Below the pieces are notes generated by a model, which made no database searches, was not told the DNA's origin, and saw only the letters and a list, made by a program, of their open reading frames with translations. Shown here piece after piece: positions 32,547 to 43,991 of a stretch of 64,000 nt of DNA. Source of the stretch: Tetradesmus obliquus (taxonomy: Eukaryota; Chlorophyta; Chlorophyceae; Sphaeropleales; Scenedesmaceae); contig CP126191.1 of the NCBI GenBank assembly GCA_030272155.1, positions 5,726,501-5,790,500 on the forward strand. The letters are read 5' to 3'. Every line of letters starts with the position of its first letter. The stretch's first letter is position 1. A program made the translations under genes and the position numbers.

Positions 32547-35500
32547 CTACATCGTCAACTCCATCGTCGCGCAGTGCCTGCCTTGGTAATGCAGCTCAAT
32601 CAAGCGCTCAACTGTCCACTTAAGCTGCCACCTAGACATCTCACCAACACCGCTGCTACCCTGCTGCTGCTGCTGCTGCAAGCTGTGCGCAGCTCCCTGC
32701 AAGCCGCCGTAGCTGCGTGCCGCCTGCTGGCCTGATGCCGATTGTGCACGCGCAAGCTGCCGGAACGCTGCTGCTGTCGGCACCGCAATGTATGCATGTG
32801 GCAGATGGCTGCTGGGCTTGCTGCTGCCGAGGCTGGCTAGCCGCTGCGTCCAGCTGCCTGCAGTGCTCCACACCACGCAGCAGCAGCAGCCCTCAATGAA
32901 TGCAGCCACAGCATCGCCGGCAGGGTTGAAGGCAACAGCTGCGACGCCGCTTGCTGCGTCTTCAGCGCTCATCAGCGGCAGGTGGGCGCCTGTGCTGCTG
33001 GGGTAGTGGCTGCCCCTGGCAGCATGCAGCCGAGCCACACCCCAGCACTGACTGCTGCCAGCAGCAGCAGCGGGCTTCGATGCATGTGGGTCCTGTGCAG
33101 TCCAGCCAGGGGCATACCCATTGCCAGCTGGCGGCTGCATGAGTTGGCTGCCAGCTGCACCAGCGGCTGCTGAAGAGTCGTGTGCCGCTCCGTTAGCGTG
33201 CGCTGCTGCTGATGATGATGGTGTGTGGCTGCTTGCGGTGTCGCCTGCTGCCTCGCCTCCAAACCAGTGCTGCGCCATTGCAGCCTCAGCACGTGTCAAA
33301 GTGCTGCTGCTGGTGAGCATGTTACGCAGGGCTGCGGGCCTGTTGCTGCTGCTAGGAGCTGCCATCCTCTGCTGCTGCTGCTGTGCCGCATCAGCAAGGG
33401 AGCTATAGCTGTATGCAGCAGCATCCGCAGCATCAGCAGCACTGATGCTACTGAGGCTGCTGCAGCTGCCACCTGCAACTGGCAGTGCTGCTGCTGCTGC
33501 TGCATTACTGCCCGACCCACCATCACAGCCCTCTGCACCTGACCATAGCCCTGCTATGCCTCCAGGTAGCTGCTGCTGCAGCCGCGCCAGCCCACCAGCA
33601 CCAGCCTGCACGGCAGCACTGCTGCTGCTGTTACTGACTAGACTCGCGCTGCTCAGGCTGGCACTGACTGCAGCACTCGCCCCCAGGTGTGATCCCTGGT
33701 GCTGCTGCTGCAGCAGCAGCACTGGCAGCAGCAGTACCTTGCGCTTTGTGCCTCCATTCATATCAAACACAGCCACAGCAGCAGCCTGCATCAGCTCCCC
33801 AGCCACATGCAGCCCAGGTGCACTACCAGCTCCAGCAGCCTTACTCGCAAACCCAGCAACAGGATCACACCCAGACCACGCCACAACACCAGCTGCTGCT
33901 GCTGCCGCAGCATCCTTCGGCCTAACCCCAAGGGGCCTGCTGCTGCCGACAGCCAGCTGCAGGCTGCTGCTGTGGCAGGCAACTTGTGGGAAGCTGCTGG
34001 TGAGCTCCTTTACAAGTGCAGTAACAGGCTGGGCCATGGCAGCTCTCAAAGAGGGCCGGGCCGGGTCGAGTGCTTGTACTGCCAGGGCAGCGGCGTAGCC
34101 GAGGTGTGGCAGCAGCACGTGGCGCTCCCCTGGGCGCTGCAGCAGGCGCGCCACGCCGCTCATGACTAAAGGGAGGCTGCTGCTGTGGTCGGCAGAGGGG
34201 TCTGCGCAGCGAGGGGAGGAAAGAGTGAGTGAGTGAGTGTATAAATTAGTGAGTGGGTGAGTGAGTGGGAGCAGCAGGAGGGAAGTGAAGGTGGTGGGTT
34301 TGGCAGCTGTCGGGCAGAGAGTGGCAGGCACCCACAGTGGCACAGCAAGTCTCTCTTGCGAGTGCGTTTGCATGACAGATGCCAAGCTATGGAGGTGAAC
34401 CTCACAGAAGGCAGGACCAGGGCAGCTGCCTGGGGTTGATGCCCCACACGCCAAGCACACACACTCTTCAGTTGAAGTAACATGTGTACAGTTCCTGCAT
34501 GTCAAGTTCAAAACAAGCAGGCCAGTTGCCTGTTCACAAAAGCACATGTGTGATGAACAAACAGTGTCAACACCAGCCGCGCCTCACCTGCCAGCTTGTG
34601 GCTGAGCTCGTTGAGCACTGCCCCGGGGTCCACCAGGGTCAGGCCAGCCAGCAGGTCCAGCACGCAGCGCAGCCAGCCCACCAGCGCCCCGCGCCCAACT
34701 GCAACAGCAGCAGGCACCAGCTGCTGCATCTGACCATGCTGCTGCTGCTGCACATGCATACCAGCTGCAGGCTCATGTAGGTTTGGCACCCGGGCGCCTG
34801 CTGTAGCAGTTGCTGCTGCAGCGTTTCCACTGCCGCTGCCGCTGCTGTAGCTGTAGCGGACGCCTGTGAGGCTGCTGGTCAGCACTTCGCCCGGCTGCTG
34901 GGACCCTGCTGCACCAAACAAGCTGCTGCCGCTGCCCCTGCTGACAGCAAATGCACCACCGCCGCTGCTGCTGCTGTTGTTGCTGCCAGCAGTGAAGCTG
35001 CCAAAGCCAGCAGCAGCAACTTGCAGCGGGCTGCTACTGCGTATGTGTTGACCGGGGCTGCTGTTTCTGCTGCTGCCTGGCTGTGATGCTGGGCGCACTA
35101 ATAAGTCTGCAGACAGGAACAGCCCACCTTCTACGTGCGGCTGCTGCTGCTGCAGGCTGCCGCCGCCGCTGCTGCTGCTGTTCAGCACTGCAGGGTCAGC
35201 AATGGCAGCAGGCTGCTCTGCCAGAAAACCACTGGCTGCACCACTCCTGCTGCTGCTGCTGCTGCTGTGGTCGTGCCAGCTGCCTGGCCCACCAGCAGCA
35301 GCAGCTGTCGCTGTTGGGGTGGCTGGTTGGGGGTGTGTCGGCACCCAGTGGGTGGCGTGCAGTGCTGCGCTGGCGGCTGCACGGGCATCATTCAGGCTGC
35401 TGCTGCTGCTGCCCAGGCGCTCAACGAGGGCGCACAGCCTGCAGCAGCGAAAAGCAGGTTGGTTGTCACGGTGTTGCTGACGGCATGCATGGTGCGCAAC

Positions 35501-38500
35501 ATGATGCAGGGTGAATCAACAGTACTTGTCTGGGTGCTACATAAAGGCTGCACTGAAGCAGCGCTGCAGAAGCCATTCCCGCAAAGCAATAGCTAACTCA
35601 TCACTATTGAAACCGCAGCGTCTCATGTGGCTGCTTAATTGCACAGCTGAAACGAAATCGCCGTCCCAGTGTCCCACACGTTACACACTGCTGACAGCAC
35701 AGTGTGATGCCACACATCATCACTCAAGCAAATATGCTGCACCGCACCTGTGCATTAGGTAGGCAGGCTTGCCCACATACGGCCTCCAGGTGCCCCACGC
35801 GCCACCACGCAGCAGCTGGCCCAGCCAGCCCGCAGCAGTACAGCTGGCAGGCCCAGGCGCAGCACCCAGCAGCACGTCAATCAGGCATGCAGACACGGCT
35901 GCCAGCAGCTCCCCTGGCACCTCATGCGGGTGTGATACTGCTGCTGCTGCTGACAGCACCAGCAGCGGCAGCCAGTCAGGCAGGCGCTCCAGTGACAGCA
36001 GCTGCGGAGGCTGCTGCTGCTGCTGCTGGTGGTGGTGGAGTGTGGCGTGCATCTGGTCCCATTGGTATGCCACTGCCAGTTGCAGCACTGCAGGCGGCCA
36101 GCAGCTGGCTGCTGCTGCTGAGCCAGCCATGAACACAACCTGCTGCTGCTGCTGCTCAGTAAGGTCCAGGGGAGCAGGATACGCCTGCACTAGCTGCGGC
36201 CCGGCATCCTGCCGCTGCTGCTGCTGCTGCTGCGCGGCTGGCAGTGCAGGCAGAGGGAAGGTGCCTGCTGGTGCTGGGTGCAGTAGCGCGGCCAGCAGCA
36301 GCTGTGCCGCCTCAGCCAGCAGCCCCCCAGCAGCCAGGGAAGTGCTGGCAATGAGGCACAGGTCAACAAGTGCAGCACCACTGCGCGCAGGCTCTGCTGC
36401 TGCTGCTGCTGCTGTGGTCTTCTGTGCCTGTGCCTTGCCTGCTGTTGAGCTGGCTGTGCAGCTTTGCTTGGCCAGCAGCTCAGGCAGGGTGAGTGCGTAG
36501 AGCGTGATGGCGCCGCTGCATGCGTTGCAGGCAGTGCGGCTGGGCAGGCCTGCCATGAGCCATTTGGCAAGTGACGTCAGCGCCAGCAGCCTGCATGGCG
36601 CGAGATGTAACATGTTCAGCGCAAGAGCAGCAACAGCAGGCAAATTGTGAGTGACAGTGTTGCCGATATGTGCACACATGCTAATTAAAAACAAGGACGC
36701 TGTGGATGGTGGGCCCTGCCAGATCAGGCTGCCTCACATCAGCACAGCTTGAGCACCACATGTTGAACACAGCAGGTCACTGTGTGCAGCTACTTCAGCA
36801 GAGCAAATGATGCCACCAGCAGCTACAACCTCCATTGTAATCACCTGCAGGACAGCAGCGACGGTGCCGCCCTCAGCAGCACACCACTCGGTGCCACCTG
36901 CTGCTGCTGCTGCTGCCGTGTGCCAGCAGCAGCAGCAGCTCGTGCTGCCGGCAATGCCAGCGCCATGGCTCCATTGCCTGACAGCAGCACCTCCTGGCTC
37001 AGGCAGGGGCAGCAGCGCAGCAGCTGGGGCCCAGTGACCGGGGGGTCCTGCAGCAGCTGCGCCAGCTGGCGCGCCAGCAGCTGCTCGTGCTGCAGCTCGC
37101 TGCTGCTGCTGCTGCTGTTGATGGCTGCAGGCAATGCGGCAGGCACGTTGAAATAGCTGTGCTGCTGCTGGGCTTGAAGCTGTTGGCTTGATGATGCTGC
37201 AGCTGGTGGAGAGGAAGCAGGTGAGCCCACCGCCAGGCTTGCACCTGCTGCCACATGCTCAGGGCCCGAGGGAGACATGCCCCTGCTGCTGGCACCGCCA
37301 CCAAAGCCACCACTAGCAGCAGCTGCTGCTGCCGCTGCTGCTCCCGCTGCTGCTGTGCTGTGACCATCCAGGCTTGGCCGCGCAGACCAAGCACATGATG
37401 CGCGCACTGCACCTTGCTGCTGCTGCTGCTGCTGCACCAGCGGCACTGCTGCTGCTAGGCCTGCCTCCAGCAGCAGCGCAGCAAGCTGCTCATCCAACTG
37501 TCCATCACAGCCCCAGCAGTGCAGCACACACAGCGCCTGCAGCGCCAGCGCAACAGCCGGCGCCAGCTGCCGCCGCTGCTGCGGGGCGTGGCTGCCGCCA
37601 GCATGTGCAGCAGCACGCAGGGCGCGCTCGGCAGCAGCAGACAGCTGGCTGCAGGAGCTGTGGCCAGAGCCCTGCCGGGACAAACCGGGGTCGGCTGCTG
37701 CTCCAGCAGCAGCAGGTGTATGAGCATGTGGGCTGCCGCTTGCTGCTGCTGCTGACTCCATGCCTCCCTGCATGTAGCCCAAGTCAATGGAGCCAGGCCT
37801 GCTGATGGCCCCAGCGGGCAGCCAGCTCTCACCATCAATGCTCACGCTGCCGCGGCTGCCAGCATGCTGCTGCTGCTGCTGCTGCTGGCGCTGCCTGCTG
37901 CTGCTGCTGCGCTGCTGCTGCCGGGTGTGCGCCTCCAGCTGCTGCAGCAGCTGCTGCAGGTCGATGTCAAGCAGCAGCACATCCCGCCTGCTGCTGTGCA
38001 GGGCCTTGATGGGCCCGCTGCTGTGATCCACAAGCTGCAGCCGAGGCACAAACTGCGCAGCCGCTGCAGCTGCTGCTGCTGCTGCTGCCGCATTGCCGCC
38101 GCTGCCTGACAGCAGCTCATGCGCTGCAGCGCCGTACCCAGCATCCAAGCTAGCCCTGCTGCTGCTGCTGCCGGCCGCAAGCCCACCAGCACCAGCCACA
38201 TCTGCTGACCCACCTGCTGACGCTAGATGTGCACCGCTGCCGCTGCCAGCCTGCTGCTGCTGCTGCTGCTGCTGTGTGCGCTTCAGGTGTCGCATGCTGC
38301 TGGTCAGCTCCTGGCTGAGGCTAGCCATGAGCATGTGGGCAGGGGGCCCTGCCAGCTGCCTGTCCATGTGGCCCGTGTAGGCGTCCCACACACACACCTG
38401 CCATTGGCCGGCTGCATCAAAGCCGCCCGCTGCTAGCAAACCCCTGCACACAGCAGGGCAGCAGCCAGGGCAGCAGATGCGGGAGGTCACAGAAGGGTTC

Positions 38501-38850
38501 AGCTGCAGGGCAGGCGACAAGGCGGGAGCAGGAAAGGACCCAAAGGCGGCGCTGGTACGGCACGTTTCCTAAACTGCCGCTACCCTGTACAGATGATGTT
38601 TCACAGTGCAACGCTATCCCTGCCTGGCATGTTATTGTCACTGCAGTGGTCCCGCGGCCTCACCTGCTGGTGCTCCATGCCAGCTGGCTGGGCAGGCCCC
38701 AGGCCCAGCCCGTGAAGCTGCGCAGGCAGGCGCCACGCGCCAGGCAGGCCATGCCGATGCTGCCATCAGCAGCCACACTCAGGATGCAGCCGCTCCACGG
38801 CAGCCGGCTCGACACGGGCGGCAGCACAATGGATGACACGGGCGCTGCAC

Positions 38851-38888
<38 letters not shown>

Positions 38889-40282
38889 GGCGGCAGCAGG
38901 ATTGGCAGTGCATGGATGCAGGCAGCAAAGGCAAATAGCAGATGGTGGATAAGATGCTACCGTCTAAAGCCAGCTGTTGCTGCGAGCCACCCTGCGGGCA
39001 TCGTTGCTGTGCGCCTGCTGCTTGACAGTTCCACACGCAATGCCAACACGAGTAAAGCAACAGCCAGCAGGCATCGTCTCCAACGCCAGCACTGCGCTGC
39101 CAGGCACTGCGCTGGTTGACCACAGGCAAGACAAACGGCCCAGGTACCCCCATGGCTCTGCCCTTCCATCCCATATGCCTGCCAACATTGTAATTCTCAG
39201 ATAATCAGGTATGTTAATGTTGAGCCGCACCTGTGTGTGGGTGCACAGCCATCCATGGCTGGCCCAGGCTGCCCCGCCGCAGGTCCCACGCCCTCACACT
39301 GCCGTCAGTACCACCAGTCAGCAGCAGCGGCACAGCACCACCACCCACAGGCCGCTCACTCCACTCGCTCAACCTGCAGGGGCTGCCGCCTACTTGCTGC
39401 TGCTGCTGCTGCCTGGCGTGCTGCTCGCCTGCTGCTGCTGAGCCGCCCCAGCCATGGCTGCTGCTGCTGCCGCTGCCACTCCTGCTGAGTGGTTGCCGCA
39501 CACCCTGGCTGCTGTTACCAGCCCCTGCTGCATCTGCAGCCCCGCTGCATGCGATCAAATCCTGCGGAGGGCACCTGAACAGCACCTCTAGGTGTGCTGT
39601 GACCTCGCCCACATGGCCACACGCCACGCGGCAGCAGCTGGCCTGCCAGGCTGCGCCGGGCATGCAGTAAGCAGCCAGGTCGTGCAGCAGCAGGCTGCCA
39701 CTGGCCAGCAGCACAGCTAGCTGCAGCAGCCCTGGGCAGTCACTGCCCAGCAGCAGCATGGCGCTGACCTGACGGTGGCAGTGGCAGCAGCAGTGGCGGC
39801 AGCAGCAGCAGCAGCCAGTGGTAAAGTGGAGAGTCGGCATGCAGCGCCTAGCAAGAGAGCCACACGTCTAAAATCAGAATGCAGAAGTTGTGCAAAGGAC
39901 ATTGTAAGCTTGATGCAAGGCGGCATGCGGGTCGGAAAGCAGGGCGGGGCCCCAAAGCGGGACGTGGGCAGCAATCCCTCTGGACAGCACAAACTAAAAC
40001 CACAGCTTCAGGCACAAACTGAACGGGCAACACCGCGCCACCATCGCCAGCTCACCTGTTGCTGCTGCCAGTCCTGTACCGCAGCAGCTGCCCGTGCAGC
40101 AGCTGCCTGCTGCTGCCTGACGTCGACCCTGTCCATGGTGCGCTGCTGCTTTGACACCCCTGCTGCCGCCCCACACTCATCACCCGCTGCAGCACCACCA
40201 ATGCCAGCATCAGACAGGCCACTTGCTGCATCAGCGCCATCGGCAGCAGGCCGCTTCCTGCTGCTTGTCTGCACCCCTTCCG

Positions 40283-40314
<32 letters not shown>

Positions 40315-40969
40315 GTTGAGCTGGCGGTTGCTGTAGTGGGCATGCTGAAGGGCTGGCTGTAGCTGCTGGGGCTGCAGCACAGCGCTGACTCATCATAGCC
40401 CAGCCCAGCAGCAGCAGCACTGAACACAAAGCTGCTGCTGGAGCCTGCTGCCGCTGCTGCTGCTGCTGCTGCTGCTAGATCTGCCTGTTTCTGTGATGTT
40501 TCCTGCTGGCTCTCATCGGCTGCACACTGCCCAGCTGCACCAGATTCCCTGCGTGTGACTGCAGCATCACTGCTGCTGCTGCTGCCATACAGCAGCTGCC
40601 GTGACCACGGCCCCTTCCAACTGCCCTGCTGCTGCCGCAGCTTGACGCCAGCCTGGTGGCTGCTGCTGCTGCTGTGGTGGCTGCTGTGGTGATGGTGGTG
40701 GTGGTGATGGTGAGCGTGGTGGTGTGGCACCAGGCGGCACACATGCACATGCCAGTCACCAGCATGCCTACTGCCTGGCAGCACGCTGTGCTGCTGCTGC
40801 TGCGCTGCTGGTATGCTGCTGCTGCCTAGCTGCAGCTGGTGCTGTGAAACGGCAGCATATGCCCGGTGGCTGTCAGAGACAGCAGCGAGCACGCGTGCAG
40901 CCTGCTTGGGCAATGCTTGGACTGCAGCTGCCTCTGGCCACGGATGAAGGCGCAGCGTCTGCAGCAGCA

Positions 40970-41006
<37 letters not shown>

Positions 41007-41311
41007 AGCACCACACTCGTTGTTGGGGTTGCTGCTGCTGCTGTTTAGGGGCGCTGAGACTTGCCATAGCTGCTGCACTCCAAGATTGTTCCACACCACA
41101 ACAGCAACATCGCATGCCTGGCCCTGGCTGCTGCTACTTCTAGCCCCACTGCTGCTGCTGCTGCCAGCTTCCTGCTGCTGTCGTTGCTGCACCATTAAGG
41201 CACCGCCCAGAATGCGCACGGGCTGCTGCTGCTCAGGCTCTGCCCTGTCAGCCTTGCTCCTGCGCTGCTGCCTTCCGGATGTGCATCTGTTGCAGCTGCT
41301 GCTTGTGACAC

Positions 41312-41353
<42 letters not shown>

Positions 41354-43440
41354 CGCTATCGCTATCACCTTCGTCACAGGAGGACAATGATCCATCATCA
41401 CCGCTGCTGCCGCTGCTGCTTGCCACACAGCTGAACCGCACCCTGTTGTTGTCTGAGCCTTTCGACAACCGGCTAGCAGAGCGCTGCTGCTGCTGCTGCT
41501 GTACTGCAAAGGGAGCGAATGGTGTAACGTCGCTGAGCTGCAGCAGCAGCTGCTGTGAATTATACTGCTGGCCTGCCACCTGCTGCCAAGCCAGGGGCAG
41601 GCCTGTGGTGCTGCTGAAGCTGCTGCACACCAGCAGCCGCCAGCTGTTGTGCTGCACCAGCAGCAGCTGCAGCTGTAAGTCCTTGGCGCTCCTGCTGCCA
41701 GCTGTACTGCTGCTGCTGCTGAGCCTGCTGCTGCCGTTGCTGCGGCTTGCACGCAGGCAGCTGTGTGTGAGGGGTGCAGTGCTGCCGCCAGTGGCTAATG
41801 GCCGCGGCCACACCTGCGGAGGCAGTAAACAAGTTGCCATAGCATGCTCACAAGCCGACACAGGCTCAGTACAAGCTGATTGGTTCAAACCCAGCAGCAA
41901 CAAGCTGGTTCACAGCAGTCGACTGCATGGTGCAGTGTTTCACATCTACATTGGGGGTGGCAAGTGAGTGAAGTGATAGCCCTTTCTGAGGTGAGGCAGG
42001 TTGATCCTCAAAGGGCAGCGCAGGCAAGGCAGCCCGCAGCAGCAGCTGTATCAGCCCGCCTCACCTCATGTCTGCTGCTGCCGGCCATACTGCCCGCAAA
42101 CATGACACCTGAGCGCGTGACGGCCAGCACCACTGTGTCTGCTGCTGCTGGTGCCAGCGCAGGCGCAGTCTCAAGCGCTACAGCAGCCACCACAGCATCT
42201 GCCTCACTGCTGCTGTTGCTGCTGCCGCCTGGGCTGCTTGTTGTGACAGCCACCAGGCCCAGTGGTGTCACCAGAGGGGCAGCAACCAGCGCCAGGCTGC
42301 GCCAGCGCAGCAGCAGCAGCATCGGCGCATGCCCTGCGGCAGCAGCTTGCAGCAGGTGCTGCTGCTGTGCTGCCTGCTGCTGCTGCTGCTGCTGTGGTGC
42401 AGCTGGGATGACAATGCACACGTGCTGCTGGTCCGGCTGTAAACCGCGGCAGCAGCAGCAGCAACAGGAGGGAAAGTGAAGGCGCCAGCAGGCATGGTAG
42501 TGGAGAAGGCAAGTTGGACTCTCAACTGTTCAACTGCTTGCTTGAGCATGCGGCATCAAAATATACAACTTTGATGCATCACCAGCTGTGAACTGTTACT
42601 TGAGAGCCGCCTGCGCGCCTGCCTGTCCTCTCTAATGCACGGTGTCGCTTGCTGTGTGGCTGATGCACCATACAGTTTCCCCTGGCTGCCTGCTTGCCTG
42701 CCTGGCTGCTTGCCTGCCTCGCTGCCTGCCTGCCAGGCCCTCACCATGTTCAGCAGCACTGGCGTCACACCAGGGGGCAGCGGTGCTGCTCGCTGCATGT
42801 CCAAGCAGCACCAGCTGCTGCTGTCCCACAGGCACACCCAGCCATCAGCATCCATGGACAGCACATAGCTGCTGCCGCTTGCATCTGCAGTATGTCCAGC
42901 CACACACACTCACTCCGTCAGAGATGAGCAACCTTGTTTTCCTGCATACCAGTTGCTGACGTTGCAGCCACAAATGTATCCAGGCGCACTGTGCTGAGCC
43001 AGTCCTGCTGCCGGCTGGCCTCTGGCAGCATGCAAGCCTATGCAGCTGCTCTCGCTGGGCAGAGAACTGCTGTTGCCACCTGTTAGGCATTGCCGAGCGA
43101 GCTCAGCTGTTGCAGCCCCCACGCTGCTCACCAAGTAGCCCTGGAAGCAGTGCCACCACAGGGTGTGTATGCTGCTGCAGCAACACAACAGGCTGCAAGC
43201 CCGCTGCTGGATGTGAAACGTCATCTGTGGCTGCCGTGTGTTGCTCCCAGCTGCACAAAAGCAAGTGAAGGTGAGCACGGGCGCCTAAGCACATCTATGC
43301 AGCAGCAAGGGTTTGATTGCTCACCACACGACGCTGCCATCCTCGGCTCCCGTGAAGCATGTTCCAGCGCTGTCAATACCCAGAGATGTGATTGATGTAT
43401 GGGGTGCGACTGGGCCCCATAGGGCTTGTACACAGTGCAT
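32547..43440 (-). CDS. WDR7: WDR7 / rabconnectin-3-beta homologue, very large
   Basis: Twelve exons: 43440-43325, 43250-43132, 43021-42950, 42884-42745, 42436-42065, 41813-40056, 39768-39231, 38844-38664, 38443-36845, 36590-35748, 35438-34588, 34201-32547 (stop TAG); 2747 aa, all phases match. N-terminal WD40 blocks read ALWGPVAPHTSITSLG, FTGAEDGSVVW, then DADGWVCLWDSSSW with LPPGVTPVLL. A second WD40 set follows (LLTGGTDGSVRAWDL, PWSGCILSVAADGSIG). The C-terminal helical part contains MSGVARLLQRPGERHVLLP and ALVKELTSSFPQVACHSS, then VAAVAFNPAGDAVAAF, as in plant and animal WDR7 (about 1450-1500 aa). Extra length is Gln, Ser, Ala and His homopolymers, mainly in the 586-codon exon 6 and exon 9. 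WDR7 partners with DMXL (rabconnectin-3-alpha) to assemble and regulate the V-ATPase. Confidence 0.88.
38852..38887 (-). repeat. (CTG)12 in intron, next to WDR7 exon 8 acceptor
   Basis: On the minus strand the run reads CTG and ends five bases before the CAG acceptor of exon 8 (CGTGCAG). Confidence 0.8.
40284..40313 (-). repeat. (CAG)10 coding poly-Gln in WDR7
   Basis: Ten CAG codons on the minus strand within exon 6, giving a ten-Gln run. Confidence 0.8.
40971..41003 (-). repeat. (CAG)11 coding poly-Gln in WDR7
   Basis: Eleven CAG codons on the minus strand within exon 6. Confidence 0.8.
41314..41352 (-). repeat. (AGC)13 coding poly-Ser in WDR7
   Basis: Thirteen triplets read in the AGC frame, giving a 13-Ser run after an Asp/Ser-rich stretch. 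Neighbouring runs use the CAG frame for Gln, so the same repeat encodes different residues in one exon. Confidence 0.8.
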
Positions 43441-43991
43441 ACTCAGCTGCCCCAGGTGACCCGCTGCTTTACTGCAGGTGGAAGCCGATCTTCTTCAAAC
43501 TGCCGAGATCAAGGTAACTCAAACTTCAGCCCCAAAGCTTTCAAGCTTTCATCCACCGCCATGATCAAAGCAAGAGAGGAGTTCACACTCGCAAGTTACC
43601 CAGGAAGGCTGCAATTGAAGCTATTTTTATCTAAATATATGGTGGTTAAAGGTCGCTTTATCGTCGAAAGTGGTCAGTTTGTCAAACTTTAGGTTAGCAA
43701 GGATACCATTTGAACAACCCTGAACAGCAGATGCCGGGATGCCGAGGATGCAACGCTCAACAAGCGTTCGGCACAGCATTACCAACGAACAATAACTGCA
43801 TTCAACAGTTTCATGCTGATCGCTGCGTGTTCTGTAGTGAGCTCAGTTACATCAAGTTGCTGTTCTACTGCTCCTCTGCAGCACTTCCCACCTGCATTGT
43901 GCATTCATGCAACAGTCCTTGAGTTTGTCTTCTTTCAGTTAATGCGACTGCAACATCATTATATTAGCCACCGCAGATCTTACTAGACAGC
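43441..43991. promoter_or_regulatory. Divergent promoter region of WDR7 and GPDH genes
   Basis: 551 bases between the two ATGs, noticeably A+T-rich around 43600-43700 and 43920-43975 (ATTATATTAG near 43959). No gene is supported inside. Both 5' UTRs and promoters must lie here. Confidence 0.45.

Noticed and set aside
32500..42500. Many plus-strand ORFs rich in Leu, Cys and Ala over the WDR7 gene
   Set aside because: They are other-frame readings of CAG/CTG runs; the minus-strand chain has consistent splice phases and family matches.
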